This document shows positions 26,904 to 36,118 of a stretch of 64,000 nucleotides of DNA, in pieces. The DNA lies in assembly GCF_013003965.1 (NCBI RefSeq), contig NZ_CP053069.1, forward strand, positions 1,271,419 through 1,335,418, read 5' to 3'. Source of the stretch: Usitatibacter rugosus (GTDB lineage Bacteria; Pseudomonadota; Gammaproteobacteria; Burkholderiales; Usitatibacteraceae). Position 1 is the first letter of the stretch. Every line of letters starts with the position of its first letter. Made by a program: the position numbers and the translations under genes. The notes under the pieces are model-generated. The model had not been told where the DNA came from. It saw nothing but the letters and a program-made list of their open reading frames with translations, and did no database searches.

Positions 26904-28235
26904 CTAGTGCAGCTTCACCTTCGGCTCGGTCTGCCGCTTGATGAGGCGGGCGAGGGTATCGAGCGCCATGCGCCAGAAGCCATGCAGCGCCCAGATGTGT
27001 TGCCGGTAAAGGGCAACGTAGAAGAGCTTCGCGAGGTAGCCCTCGACCCGCATGCGTCCGCCGCCCGCGAAGCCCATCAGCTGGCCGATGGTGTCGTAGT
27101 GGCCGAGCGAGATGAGGGAGCCGAAGTCGCGGTAGTGGTACGGCTGGCTCGCCTTGCCGGCGAGCCGGCGCTTGATCGTCTTCACGAGGTGGCTCGATTG
27201 CTGGTGCGCGGCCTGCGCGCGCGGCGGCACGGTCTTGCCTTCGGTCCACGGAGCGGCGGCGCAATCGCCGATCGCGAAGATGTTCGCATCGCGGGTGGTC
27301 TCGAGCGAGGGCTTCACGACGAGGCGGTTGATGCGGTCGGTCTCGAGGCCGAGTGTCGCGAGCACGTCGGCGCAGCGGATGCCGGCGGTCCACACGGTGA
27401 AGCGGCCCGGGACCTCGCGGCCGGTCGCGGTCTTCACCGCCTCTTCCGTGATGCCCACGACCTTCTCGTTCACGAGCACCTCGATGCCCAGCGACTGCAG
27501 GACCTTCAGCGTCTCCTCGGCCACGTACTCGGGCAGGCCGGGAAGGATGCGCGGGCCGGCCTCGATCAGCGTGATGCGGATCTGTTTCGTGGGATCGAAG
27601 TTCTTGAGCCCGTACGCGGCCAGCGTGCGCGTGGTGTTGTGCAGCTCGGCCGCCAGTTCCACGCCCGTGGCGCCGGCGCCGACGATCGCGATGTGCAGCA
27701 CGCTGCCGTCGGCCGCGAAGTTGGCGCGGAAGCAGGCGTTCACCAGGCGGCGGTGGAATACGTTCGCGTCGCGGGCCTGGTCGATGGTGAACGCGTGCTC
27801 GCGGACGCCCGGCGTGCCGAAGTCGTTCGACTGGCTGCCGATCGCGATTACCAGCGTGTCGTACGCGAGGCGCCGCTCGGGAAGCACCTCCGCGCCTTCG
27901 TCGTCGCGAACCGGAGCCACGATCGCCTCGCGCCGTTCGCGGTCCAGGCCGGAGAGCGCGCCCAGCGCGAACGTGAAGCGGTGCCAGCGCGCCTGCGCGA
28001 GGTAGTCGAGCTGGTGCTGGTGGATGTCCATGCTGCCCGCGGCGACCTCGTGCAGGAGCGGCTTCCACAAGTGCGTCTGGTCGCGGTCCACGAGCGTGAC
28101 CTCGGCGCGGCCGGAGCGGCCGAGGGAATTGCCGAGCTTGGTGGCGAGCTCGAGGCCGCCCGCGCCGCCGCCAACGATGACGATGCGGTGCGGAATGTGC
28201 GGCTGCGGGTTGGAGGCGATTGCGGTAGGCTGCAT
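26904..28235 (-). CDS. ndh: Type II NADH dehydrogenase (NDH-2)
   Basis: 443 residues from ATG 28235. The FAD-binding motif IVGGGAGGLELATKLG lies near residue 20 and the NADH-binding motif VGAGATGVELAAEL near 170. The C-terminal FAIGDCAA block places the flavin, and an amphipathic C-terminal region (YVALYRQHIWALHGFWRM) attaches to the membrane. It passes electrons from NADH to quinone without pumping protons. ATG 28256 is possible but adds seven atypical residues. Single gene, divergent from the methyltransferase at 28262. Confidence 0.9.
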   Translation of the reverse strand: MQPTAIASNPQPHIPHRIVIVGGGAGGLELATKLGNSLGRSGRAEVTLVDRDQTHLWKPLLHEVAAGSMDIHQHQLDYLAQARWHRFTFALGALSGLDRERREAIVAPVRDDEGAEVLPERRLAYDTLVIAIGSQSNDFGTPGVREHAFTIDQARDANVFHRRLVNACFRANFAADGSVLHIAIVGAGATGVELAAELHNTTRTLAAYGLKNFDPTKQIRITLIEAGPRILPGLPEYVAEETLKVLQSLGIEVLVNEKVVGITEEAVKTATGREVPGRFTVWTAGIRCADVLATLGLETDRINRLVVKPSLETTRDANIFAIGDCAAAPWTEGKTVPPRAQAAHQQSSHLVKTIKRRLAGKASQPYHYRDFGSLISLGHYDTIGQLMGFAGGGRMRVEGYLAKLFYVALYRQHIWALHGFWRMALDTLARLIKRQTEPKVKLH

Positions 28236-28261
28236 CGGACAAATTATAGGGTGCACGGCAG

Positions 28262-28903
28262 ATGCGGCAGTGGATCGATGGCCTGCTCGCGAATTCCGCG
28301 ATGAGGCAAATGGGCCACGGGCAGCGCGCGGAGGACGGCAACCTCGGGCTGGGATGGATCTACTACGCGCTCGCGCGGGCGCTGCGTCCGCAGCGCGTGG
28401 TCGTCATCGGCTCGTGGCGAGGCTTCGTGCCCATCGTGCTCGCGCGCGCGCTGGCCGACAACGTCGAGGGCGGGCAGGTCGTGTTCATCGATCCCTCGCT
28501 CGTCGACGATTTCTGGAAGGACCCCGCGGCCGTCGCGGCGCACTTCGAGGCGAGCGGTGCTCCCAACGTCACCCACCACCGCGCGACCACGCAGCAGTTC
28601 GTCGAGACCGATGTCTATCGGGCGCTTGCGGACGTGGGCCTGCTCTTCATCGACGGCCTCCATACGCACGAGCAGGCGCGCTATGACTACGAGGCCTTCC
28701 GCGACAAGCTCTTGCCCGGCGCGCCCGTGCTCTTCCACGACAGCGTGCGGCAGCGGACCTCGCGCATCTATGGCCCGGACAAGGCGTACGAGCACAGCGT
28801 GGTGGATTTCATCGAGACGCTGCGCACGGACCCGGACCTGCAGGTGCTGGACCTCCCGCTGGCCGACGGCCTCACGGTCGTGCGCCGGCGCGACGTCCCA
28901 TGA
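28262..28903 (+). CDS. Class I methyltransferase-like protein (Methyltransf_24 type)
   Basis: 213 residues. RVVVIGSWRGFVPIVLARAL stands where the SAM-binding glycine loop should be, followed by an acidic VVFIDPSLVDD. A DVGLLFIDGLHTHEQARYDYEAF segment matches the class-24 family acting on sugars or cell-surface substrates. The glycine motif is weak (GSWRG). It is the first gene of a tightly overlapping three-gene cassette with a glycosyltransferase-like and an ATP-grasp-like gene. Confidence 0.7.
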   Translation: MRQWIDGLLANSAMRQMGHGQRAEDGNLGLGWIYYALARALRPQRVVVIGSWRGFVPIVLARALADNVEGGQVVFIDPSLVDDFWKDPAAVAAHFEASGAPNVTHHRATTQQFVETDVYRALADVGLLFIDGLHTHEQARYDYEAFRDKLLPGAPVLFHDSVRQRTSRIYGPDKAYEHSVVDFIETLRTDPDLQVLDLPLADGLTVVRRRDVP

Positions 28904-29835
28904 GCGCGTCCCCGATCTGGGCGATCTCCTGCCTCTTCAATCCGCGCCGCTATCGCGCGCGGATCGCCAATTTCCGCGAGTTCCGCTCCCGCCTCGAGGT
29001 GCCCCTGGTCGCGGTGGAGCTCTCGTTCGATGGCCGCTTCGAGCTCGGTCCGGAAGACGCCGACGTGCTGGTGCAAGTCGAGGGCGGCGACGTGATGTGG
29101 CAGAAGGAGCGACTCCTCAATCTCGGCCGCGCGCACCTGCCGGCCGAATGCGAGGCGGTTGCGATGCTCGACGCGGATGTGGTCTTCACGCGGCGCGGTT
29201 GGACCGAGGCGGCCCGCGAGCGCCTGCGCACGGTGCCGGTGCTGCAGTTGTTCGAGCGCATGCACTACCTCGAGCCTTCGGACCGGGTCGAGGAGGTTCT
29301 CGAGCAGGGGCGCGAAGGGGGTGACCCGGGGTACGGCTGGGCGCTGCGCTCGGGAGCCGTGACGCTCGATCGTCTTCGCGAACCGGGGCCGCATGGCCGG
29401 GGCCGCTGCACGCCGGGCTTCGCCTGGGCCTACCGGCGCGACCTGCTCGATCGCCACGGGCTCTTCGACGGCAACATCATCGGCGGCGGCGATACGGCGA
29501 TGCTTTGCGCCGGGTGGGGCGCGTTCGACGCCGTCGAGATGCGGCATGCCATGACGCCGCGACATCGCGACTACTACCGCGCATGGGCCGAGCCCTGGTT
29601 CGCCGACGTGAAGCGCGAGGTGCACGCGCTCGAGGGCCACCTGCTGCACCTGCACCACGGGACGCTCCTGGATCGCAAGAGCTACGATCGCCACCGGCTC
29701 CTGGCCGCGCACGAGTTCGATCCCTACACGGACATCGCGCCCCACGCGGCGGGAAGCTGGCGCTGGGCCAGCGACAAGCCGGAGATGCACCGGGGCCTCG
29801 AGCGCTACTTTGCCGACCGGCGCGAGGACGGCTGA
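28900..29835 (+). CDS. GT-A-like glycosyltransferase family protein
   Basis: 311 residues starting with ATGA over the stop of the upstream gene. The N-terminus WAISCLFNPRRYRARIANF is typical of nucleotide-sugar transferase folds. The DAD motif in EAVAMLDADVVF (near residue 91) would hold a metal ion, and GGGDTAMLCAG and HLHHGTLLDRKSYDRHRL occur later. Acceptor and sugar donor unknown. Its stop overlaps the next start by 1 nt. Confidence 0.65.
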   Translation: MSASPIWAISCLFNPRRYRARIANFREFRSRLEVPLVAVELSFDGRFELGPEDADVLVQVEGGDVMWQKERLLNLGRAHLPAECEAVAMLDADVVFTRRGWTEAARERLRTVPVLQLFERMHYLEPSDRVEEVLEQGREGGDPGYGWALRSGAVTLDRLREPGPHGRGRCTPGFAWAYRRDLLDRHGLFDGNIIGGGDTAMLCAGWGAFDAVEMRHAMTPRHRDYYRAWAEPWFADVKREVHALEGHLLHLHHGTLLDRKSYDRHRLLAAHEFDPYTDIAPHAAGSWRWASDKPEMHRGLERYFADRREDG

Positions 29836-30773
29836 TGGGGCCTATCCGCATCGTCCGCCACGCGAGCTACCAGAAGCGATTGTTCGACGTGATCCCGGCG
29901 TGGATCGGCAACAACCTTCCGCACTTGTCGGAGCTGCTGTCGATTCGCGAGCTGCCGTGCGAATTGGGTGCGGGGGCGCGCTTGCTGGTGCCGTGGCTCC
30001 AGGACCCGGTGGAAGCCTGGTCGCGCGAGACCTACGACCTCGTGATGGCGCTGCAAGCGGAATGTGATGCGACCGGCATTCCCGTCGTGAACCGTGTGGA
30101 CCGGCTCGCGAACGCAGGCAAGGCCCGCGGTTCCGAGATCGCCGCCTCTCTGGGACTGCGCTCGCCGCGCATGTCGCTCATCACCGATGCGGCCGCGTTC
30201 CGGCGCGACTTCGGCGGGCTCGCGTTCCCGCTCTTCGTGCGCGAGGATTGGGAGCACGGCTCCGTGATCCACCAGGCCGACACACCGGAGGCCGCGCGCC
30301 TCGTTCCCCTCGAGCGCTACCGGCGGCCGGTGGCCGTGGAGTTGATCGACGTGCGCGATCCGCGCGACGGCCTCTTCCACAAGTACCGGTATTTCGCGTG
30401 CGGCGAGACCGGCGTCTCCGGCCACGTGCAGGTCTCGAAATCGTGGATCACGCGGGGCAACAAGCGCATCACGAACGAGCAGACACAGGCCGAGGAGCTC
30501 GCCTACGTCGGGAACCCGGACCCGTTCCACACCCGTTTCCAGGCCCTGCGAAAGGCGATGGGGTTGGACATGATCGCTGTGGACTATGGCCTCGACGCGC
30601 AGGGCGAGCCCGTCGTCTGGGAGGCGAATCCCTATCCGCACATCCAGTTCGGGACGTACACCGCGTACCGCAACCGCGCGGTCCATCGCACGGTCGCGGG
30701 GGTCGTGCGGATGTACCTGCGGATGGCGGGATTGCCCGTGCCGCCCGAGCTGGACGGCGTCGTGGACTACTGA
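29835..30773 (+). CDS. ATP-grasp-like protein
   Basis: 312 residues from ATG 29835. The central part has FPLFVREDWEHGSV and later YGLDAQGEPVVWEANPYPHIQFG, which fit the ATP-binding lobe and the acidic/asparagine Mg-binding strand of ATP-grasp ligases. Substrate unknown; such enzymes join a carboxylate to an amine or thiol. It ends the methyltransferase/glycosyltransferase cassette and overlaps the convergent suhB by 7 nt. Confidence 0.65.
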   Translation: MGPIRIVRHASYQKRLFDVIPAWIGNNLPHLSELLSIRELPCELGAGARLLVPWLQDPVEAWSRETYDLVMALQAECDATGIPVVNRVDRLANAGKARGSEIAASLGLRSPRMSLITDAAAFRRDFGGLAFPLFVREDWEHGSVIHQADTPEAARLVPLERYRRPVAVELIDVRDPRDGLFHKYRYFACGETGVSGHVQVSKSWITRGNKRITNEQTQAEELAYVGNPDPFHTRFQALRKAMGLDMIAVDYGLDAQGEPVVWEANPYPHIQFGTYTAYRNRAVHRTVAGVVRMYLRMAGLPVPPELDGVVDY

Positions 30774-31561
30774 GGCGACTCGGCCCGCGCGCCGAGCGTC
30801 TTCAGCAGTTGCGTGAAGATCTTCGGGTTGGAGGCGACGACCTTTCCGCTCTCGAGGAATTTATCCTCGCCCTGCAGGTCGCCGATGCGCCCGCCGGCTT
30901 CGCGCACCAGCAGCGCTCCCGCGGCCATGTCCCACGGCGACAGGCCGATCTCCCAGAAGCCGTCCACGCGCCCGCAGGCGACCCACGCGAGGTCGAGTGC
31001 GGCCGCGCCGGGGCGGCGAAGGCCGGCCGTCGCGCGAACCATCGCGGAGAACTGGGCGATGTACTCGTCGAACTGCGACTCCTCGCGGAACGGGAAGCCC
31101 GTGGCGATGAGCGAGTCCTTGAAGTTCTCCAGCTTCGAGGTGCGGATGCGCCGCTCGTTCAGGTAGGCGCCCGAGCCTTTGGTGGCGGTGAAGAGCTCGT
31201 TGCGGTTCGGATCGAACACCACCCCCTGCTCGGGCACGCCGTTGTGCAGCAGCGCGATCGACACGCAGTACTGCGGGTTGCCGTGCAGGAAGTTGGTCGT
31301 GCCGTCGAGCGGATCGATGCACCAGACGTACTCGTTCTTCGCGCGGTCCTTGCCGCTCTCCTCCGCGAGGAAGCCGTGGGTGGGATAGGCCTCCTTGAGG
31401 ATCTTGATGATCTCGGCCTCGGCGGCGTGGTCCACCTCGGAGACGTAATCGTTCTGCCGCTTGCGGTGGATGGTGAGGCGATCGAGGTCGTTCGCCCCCC
31501 GGTTGATCACGGCGCCCGCCTTGCGCGCGGCCTTCACGGCGGTATTGAGCATGGGATGCAT
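30767..31561 (-). CDS. suhB: Inositol-1-monophosphatase family protein
   Basis: 264 residues with the Mg/Li-sensitive phosphatase motifs: FLAEESG, the WCIDPLDGTTNFLHG signature, and GRVDGFWEIGLSPWDMAAG near the C-terminus. Length and motifs match SuhB, which also takes part in rRNA antitermination in E. coli. MHPML gives two possible starts, 31561 and 31552. It is divergent from trmJ with only 14 nt between starts, a neighbour pair often conserved in proteobacteria. Confidence 0.92.
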   Translation of the reverse strand: MHPMLNTAVKAARKAGAVINRGANDLDRLTIHRKRQNDYVSEVDHAAEAEIIKILKEAYPTHGFLAEESGKDRAKNEYVWCIDPLDGTTNFLHGNPQYCVSIALLHNGVPEQGVVFDPNRNELFTATKGSGAYLNERRIRTSKLENFKDSLIATGFPFREESQFDEYIAQFSAMVRATAGLRRPGAAALDLAWVACGRVDGFWEIGLSPWDMAAGALLVREAGGRIGDLQGEDKFLESGKVVASNPKIFTQLLKTLGARAESPQ

Positions 31562-31575
31562 GGCAGAATTTTACT

Positions 31576-32445
31576 ATGGAGCCCGCCAACGCCCTTTCGG
31601 GCACTCGCATCGTCCTCGTCCGCACCAGCCATCCGGGCAATATCGGCGCTGCGGCGCGCGCGATGTGGACGATGGGTTTCGCCGACCTCGCGCTCGTGCA
31701 GCCGCGCCATTTCCCTCACCCGGAAGCCACCGCGATGGCCGCGGGTGCCTCCGATCGGCTCGCGAACGTCACGGTGCACGAGACGCTCGAGTCGGCGCTT
31801 TCGGGCTGCGTGCACGCGGTGGGCTTCAGCGCGCGGCGCCGGGATCTTTCGCATGCCGTCGTGGCCCTTCGCGAGGCGGCACCGGCGATCGTCGCGGCCA
31901 CGCTCGAGGGGCGGGTGGCGCTGGTGTTCGGCAACGAGACTTCGGGCCTGAGCAATGCCGAGCTCGCGCGCTGCCAGGCCTTCGCCACGATCCCCGCCAA
32001 TCCCGCGTACGGCTCGCTCAACCTCGCGATGGCCGTGCAAGTGGCCTGCTACGAGGTCGCGGTCGCCGCCAACGCGCACGTCCCTGCGAAAGGGCGCGAG
32101 CGCCTGCCCGCGACGATGGACGACCTCGAGGGCCTGTTCGCGCACCTGGAGCGAGCCTCGCTGCACACCGGCTTCGTCGATCCCGTGAAGCCCGGGCGAT
32201 TCCTCGAGCACATGCGCCGGCTCTTCGCGCGGGCGCGGCTCGAGCGGCCGGAGGTAAAGCTGTTGCGCGGGCTGCTGGGAGCGCTCGAGGCGAAGGCCGC
32301 GGCGGCGGCGAGCGCGGCTACTCCGCGGGCCGCGGCGAAACCGAAGGCGCCGGCGAAACCGGCAGCGCGAAAGCGAGCAGCGCCATCGCGAAAGCCAGCG
32401 CGGCCGCCGTCGCGAAAACGCTCGGGAGCCCGTAAGTCTCGATGA
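31576..32445 (+). CDS. trmJ: tRNA (cytidine/uridine-32-2'-O)-methyltransferase TrmJ
   Basis: 289 residues with SPOUT-fold motifs: [20 protein letters not shown] at the N-terminus, [17 protein letters not shown] and [13 protein letters not shown] (knot region). It methylates the 2'-O of position 32 in tRNA. The last 45 or so residues are an Ala/Lys/Arg/Pro-rich tail ([18 protein letters not shown]) that overlaps the 3' end of the opposite-strand MFS gene by 128 nt. The tail may come from loss of an earlier stop. The gene lies upstream of cysE and iscR, a common betaproteobacterial order. Confidence 0.9.
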   Translation: MEPANALSGTRIVLVRTSHPGNIGAAARAMWTMGFADLALVQPRHFPHPEATAMAAGASDRLANVTVHETLESALSGCVHAVGFSARRRDLSHAVVALREAAPAIVAATLEGRVALVFGNETSGLSNAELARCQAFATIPANPAYGSLNLAMAVQVACYEVAVAANAHVPAKGRERLPATMDDLEGLFAHLERASLHTGFVDPVKPGRFLEHMRRLFARARLERPEVKLLRGLLGALEAKAAAAASAATPRAAAKPKAPAKPAARKRAAPSRKPARPPSRKRSGARKSR

Positions 32446-33535
32446 GCGTGCCGCCCAGCGCCATCCCGGCGCCGAGGCCCGTCACGATGAACGTCGAGGA
32501 CCACGTGAACGCCTCGGTGGCGTACTTGGCGGGTGCCAGCCGCGACACCAGCACCGATTGCGAAGCGATCGACGGCGCGATCAGCATGCCGGCCAGGAAC
32601 GCGACGACGGCGAAGAGCACCGGCACGTCGATCACCGGAAGGTGCAGCAGCAGCGGGATCGTCATGAGGCCCATCGCGGCCACGAACTGCCGCTCCACCG
32701 GAAGCTTGAGCCTCAGTCCCCCGAAGATGGCGCCTCCGAACGCGCTTCCCAGCCCGTTCAACGCGAGCAGCAGGCCGGCGGTCGCGGGCGATCCGAGGTA
32801 GGTGCCGTAGCCGGGATAGCCGACTTCGAGCAGGCCGAAGGACGTCGTGAGGCCGAAGGAGGCGAGGAAAAGCAGCCACAGGCGCGGCTCCGTGAGCGGG
32901 CCGAGGAAGTGGCGCTCGCCGGCGGGCTCGCGCTTGAAGTACGAGAGCGCGGGCGACACCTGGTAGATCACGAACGAGGCCACGACGACTCCGATCGCGA
33001 GCCCGAACGCGACCGTGGTCCCGAACACCGCGAGCACCAGCGCGATGATCGCCGGGCCGGCGGTGAAGTTGATCTCGATCAGCACCGAGTCGAGCGAGAA
33101 GGCCGTGCGCCGGTCTTCCTCGCTCTCGAAGCGATGGCGCCAGATCGTGCGCGTGAGGACCGTGATCGGCTGCGCGAATGCGCCCGATACCGCGACCGCG
33201 ATCGCGACCACGGCGAACGACATCCCCGCGAGCGTGGAGGCGATGACGCACGCGAGCGCGATGGGTTGCACGAGGCCGGTCACGATCAGCGGCAGGCGCG
33301 GCCCCTTGCGGTCGATCAACCGGCCCTGGATCGGAGCGGCGATCGCCATCGAGAGGAAGAAGATCCCGCTGGCGCTTCCCGCCAGCGTGAAAGAGCCGAG
33401 GTGCTCGCGCAGGAACATGAGCATCGCGAACCCCACCATCCCGATCGGCATGCGCGACAGCAGCGCGACCACCATCAGGGTGGCGACGTCGGGCTGGCGA
33501 AGGAAATCGAGGTACCGCCGGAAAAACGGCTGCAT
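32318..33535 (-). CDS. Major facilitator superfamily transporter
   Basis: 405 residues with about 12 hydrophobic helices. The A-loop [14 protein letters not shown] follows helix 2, and a cytoplasmic central region ([17 protein letters not shown]) separates the two halves. Substrate unknown. Its C-terminal region is antisense to the trmJ tail. A G+C-rich hairpin with a T-run lies 20 nt before the start on its strand. Confidence 0.8.
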   Translation of the reverse strand: MQPFFRRYLDFLRQPDVATLMVVALLSRMPIGMVGFAMLMFLREHLGSFTLAGSASGIFFLSMAIAAPIQGRLIDRKGPRLPLIVTGLVQPIALACVIASTLAGMSFAVVAIAVAVSGAFAQPITVLTRTIWRHRFESEEDRRTAFSLDSVLIEINFTAGPAIIALVLAVFGTTVAFGLAIGVVVASFVIYQVSPALSYFKREPAGERHFLGPLTEPRLWLLFLASFGLTTSFGLLEVGYPGYGTYLGSPATAGLLLALNGLGSAFGGAIFGGLRLKLPVERQFVAAMGLMTIPLLLHLPVIDVPVLFAVVAFLAGMLIAPSIASQSVLVSRLAPAKYATEAFTWSSTFIVTGLGAGMALGGTLIETYGLPSVFATAAALAFAMALLAFALPVSPAPSVSPRPAE

Positions 33536-33554
33536 GCGAGGGTCGGGAGCGAGG

Positions 33555-33577
33555 AAAAAAGCCCGGGTGGCCCCGGG
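33555..33577 (-). terminator. Hairpin plus T-run upstream of the MFS gene, possible attenuator
   Basis: CCCGGG/CCCGGG stem with a 4-nt loop; on the minus strand it is followed by six T, ending 20 nt before the MFS start codon. It could stop transcripts entering the MFS gene from the cysE promoter region. There is no evidence for a leader peptide. Confidence 0.4.
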
Positions 33578-33584
33578 GCAATAG

Positions 33585-33613
33585 TTGATAACTTTACTCG
33601 GGAATTATATATT
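33585..33613 (+). promoter_or_regulatory. Sigma-70 promoter for cysE
   Basis: TTGATA at 33585-33590 and TATATT at 33608-33613, separated by 17 nt, in a locally A+T-rich stretch 27 nt before the cysE ATG. Confidence 0.7.
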
Positions 33614-33640
33614 CGGTCCAGACGCCCCCTGAGCCCAGCC

Positions 33641-34357
33641 ATGTTCCGAAAGATCCGCGAGGACATCCAGTGCGTTTTCGAGCGCGACCCGGCCGCCCGC
33701 ACGGTCTGGGAGGTGCTCACGTGCTATCCGGGCTTCCACGCGCTGCAATTCCACCGGATTTCCCACGGCCTCTGGAATGCCGGCTTCAAGTGGCTCGGCC
33801 GCCTGGGCTCCCACTTCGGCCGCTTCTTCACCGGCATCGAGATTCATCCTGGCGCCACGATCGGCCGGCGGGTCTTCATCGACCACGGGATGGGCGTCGT
33901 TATCGGTGAAACGGCGGAGATCGGCGACGATTGCACCCTTTACCACGGAGTTACGCTCGGCGGCGTGTCCTGGAATCAGGGCAAAAGGCACCCCACATTG
34001 GGTAAGGGGGTGGTTGTCGGCGCGGGGGCCAAGATCCTGGGCCCCTTCATCGTCGGGGACGGCGCCAAGGTGGGCTCCAACTCCGTCGTCGTGAAAGCGG
34101 TCCCCCCGGGGGCCACCGTCGTGGGCATCCCCGCCCGGGTCGTGGAGATGAACAGCAAGTCGGAGGCGGGCCGCATGGCCTTCGACGCGTATGCCGTCAG
34201 CGCGGACCTGGATGATCCGCTGAACCGGGTGATCCAGGCCCTGGGAACCCGGTCCGATGACATCGACGGACGGTTGGAAGAGATTCTCCTTCGGATTCAA
34301 GCGCTTGAAACACCAGCTGAAGAATCCGGGCGGCGCTCGGCGGGCAGCCAGCGTTAG
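33641..34357 (+). CDS. cysE: Serine O-acetyltransferase
   Basis: 238 residues from ATG 33641, a short-form SAT. Left-handed beta-helix hexapeptides run from [18 protein letters not shown] (catalytic histidine near residue 86) through [20 protein letters not shown] to [19 protein letters not shown]. It makes O-acetylserine, the precursor for cysteine that IscS later uses. Its end is 68 nt before iscR; the iscR promoter and IscR box fall in that gap. The C-terminal tail after residue 185 is long and helical. Confidence 0.93.
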   Translation: MFRKIREDIQCVFERDPAARTVWEVLTCYPGFHALQFHRISHGLWNAGFKWLGRLGSHFGRFFTGIEIHPGATIGRRVFIDHGMGVVIGETAEIGDDCTLYHGVTLGGVSWNQGKRHPTLGKGVVVGAGAKILGPFIVGDGAKVGSNSVVVKAVPPGATVVGIPARVVEMNSKSEAGRMAFDAYAVSADLDDPLNRVIQALGTRSDDIDGRLEEILLRIQALETPAEESGRRSAGSQR

Positions 34358-34386
34358 CAAGGGCTTACCGGGGCGCCAGAACTAAA

Positions 34387-34416
34387 GTCGACTAAATTAG
34401 TCGGATTTGTTAGAAT
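34387..34416 (+). promoter_or_regulatory. iscR promoter with type I IscR operator
   Basis: GTCGACTAAATTAGTCGGAT (34387-34406) is an imperfect palindrome closely matching the type 1 site bound by [2Fe-2S]-IscR. The -35 TCGACT (34388-34393) lies inside it, 17 nt from the -10 TAGAAT (34411-34416). This arrangement predicts that holo-IscR represses the isc operon when clusters are plentiful. Confidence 0.8.
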
Positions 34417-34425
34417 GAGGCCACT

Positions 34426-34884
34426 ATGAGACTCACCACCAAGGGTAGATTCGCGGTCACCGCCATGCTCGACCTGGCGCTGAACTCGACACACGGGCCG
34501 GTCACGCTTTCGGGCATCAGCGGCCGCCAGAAGATCTCGCTGTCGTACCTGGAGCAGCTCTTCGGCAAGCTCCGCCGGCGCGAGCTGGTGGAAAGCGTCC
34601 GCGGCCCCGGCGGCGGCTACAACCTCGCCCGCCCGGCCACCGAAGTCACGGTCGCCGACATCATCTGCGCCGTCGAGGAGCCGATCGATTCCACGCAGTG
34701 CAGCGGCCGCGAGAACTGCCGCGACAACGAGCGCTGCATGACGCACGACCTCTGGGAAGAGCTGAACGAGACCGTCTACGGCTTCCTGTCGACGGTGAAG
34801 CTCTCGCAGCTGGTCGAGAAGCAGCGCACGCGCCCGGTGGCGATGGTGCGCAATCCCGCCAAGCCGGAACCCGTATCGGCCTGA
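34426..34884 (+). CDS. iscR: Iron-sulfur cluster regulator IscR
   Basis: 152 residues, Rrf2 family. The winged helix covers [19 protein letters not shown] to [12 protein letters not shown]. The cluster cysteines are in [13 protein letters not shown] (near residues 92, 98 and 104), and the histidine shortly after (CMTH) is the likely fourth ligand. It senses Fe-S status and autoregulates through the operator at 34387. It is the first gene of the isc operon; iscS begins 2 nt after its stop. Confidence 0.97.
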   Translation: MRLTTKGRFAVTAMLDLALNSTHGPVTLSGISGRQKISLSYLEQLFGKLRRRELVESVRGPGGGYNLARPATEVTVADIICAVEEPIDSTQCSGRENCRDNERCMTHDLWEELNETVYGFLSTVKLSQLVEKQRTRPVAMVRNPAKPEPVSA

Positions 34885-34886
34885 AC

Positions 34887-36095
34887 ATGAAGCGGCCCAT
34901 CTACCTCGATTACTCGGCGACCACGCCGGTCGACCCGCGCGTGGCGCAGGCGATGATCCCGTGGCTCACCGAGCAGTTCGGCAATCCCGCCTCGCGCAGC
35001 CACGCCTTCGGGTGGGAAGCCGAGCAAGCGGTGGAGAACGCGCGCGCGGAAGTCGCGAAGCTCGTGAACGCCGATGCCAAGGAAATCGTGTGGACCTCCG
35101 GGGCCACCGAGAGCGACAACCTCGCGATCAAGGGCGCCGCCTTCTTCTACAAGACGAAGGGCAAGCACCTCATCACGATGAAGACCGAGCACAAGGCCGT
35201 GCTCGACACGATGCGCGAGCTGGAGCGCCAGGGCTTCGAGGTCACGTACCTCGATCCGAAGCCGGATGGCCTGCTCGACCTCGAGGTGTTCAAGGCCGCG
35301 ATCCGCCCCGACACGATCGTCGTCTCGATCATGCACGTGAACAACGAGATCGGCGTGATCCAGCCCATCGCGGAGATCGGCGAGATCACGCGCTCCAAGG
35401 GCATCATCTTCCACGTCGATGCCGCGCAGTCCACCGGCAAGGCGCCGATCGACCTCGAGAAGCTGAAGGTCGACCTCATGAGCTTCAGCGCGCACAAGAC
35501 GTACGGCCCGAAGGGCATCGGCGCGCTCTACATCCGCCGCAAGCCGCGCGTGCGCCTCGAAGCGCAGATGCACGGCGGCGGCCACGAGAAGGGCTTCCGC
35601 TCGGGCACGCTGCCCACGCACCAGATCGTCGGCATGGGCGAGGCGTTTCGCATCGCGCGTGAGGAGATGGCCACCGAGGGCGAGCGCATCCGCATGCTGC
35701 GCGACCGCCTGCTCGCGGGCCTGAAGGACATGGAAGAGGTCTACGTGAACGGCGACCTCGAGCAACGCGTCCCGCATAACCTCAATGTGAGCTTCAACTT
35801 CGTCGAGGGCGAGTCGCTGATCATGGGCATCAAGGAGCTGGCGGTTTCGTCGGGCTCCGCGTGCACCTCGGCGTCGCTCGAGCCCTCGTACGTGCTGCGT
35901 GCGCTGGGCAGGAACGATGAGCTCGCGCACAGCTCCATCCGCTTTACCCTCGGCCGTTTCACGACCGAGGCCGACATCGACTTCGCGGTGAAGCTTCTCA
36001 AGGAGCGCATCGGCAAGCTCCGCGAGATGAGCCCGCTGTGGGAGATGTACAAGGACGGCATCGACCTCAATACGGTCCAGTGGGCCGCGCACTAG
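34887..36095 (+). CDS. iscS: Cysteine desulfurase IscS
   Basis: 402 residues from ATG 34887 ([19 protein letters not shown]). PLP is bound by the lysine in [15 protein letters not shown], and the active-site cysteine is in [21 protein letters not shown]-type context near residue 327. It removes sulfur from cysteine and passes it to IscU. Length and motifs match E. coli IscS (404 residues). Confidence 0.98.
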   Translation: MKRPIYLDYSATTPVDPRVAQAMIPWLTEQFGNPASRSHAFGWEAEQAVENARAEVAKLVNADAKEIVWTSGATESDNLAIKGAAFFYKTKGKHLITMKTEHKAVLDTMRELERQGFEVTYLDPKPDGLLDLEVFKAAIRPDTIVVSIMHVNNEIGVIQPIAEIGEITRSKGIIFHVDAAQSTGKAPIDLEKLKVDLMSFSAHKTYGPKGIGALYIRRKPRVRLEAQMHGGGHEKGFRSGTLPTHQIVGMGEAFRIAREEMATEGERIRMLRDRLLAGLKDMEEVYVNGDLEQRVPHNLNVSFNFVEGESLIMGIKELAVSSGSACTSASLEPSYVLRALGRNDELAHSSIRFTLGRFTTEADIDFAVKLLKERIGKLREMSPLWEMYKDGIDLNTVQWAAH

Positions 36096-36118
36096 AGCAA
36101 GACTGAGGAGCACCTAAA

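Noticed and set aside
32558-33640. Upstream extension of the cysE frame
   Set aside because: It runs through the MFS gene on the other strand; SAT homology starts at ATG 33641, right after a good promoter.
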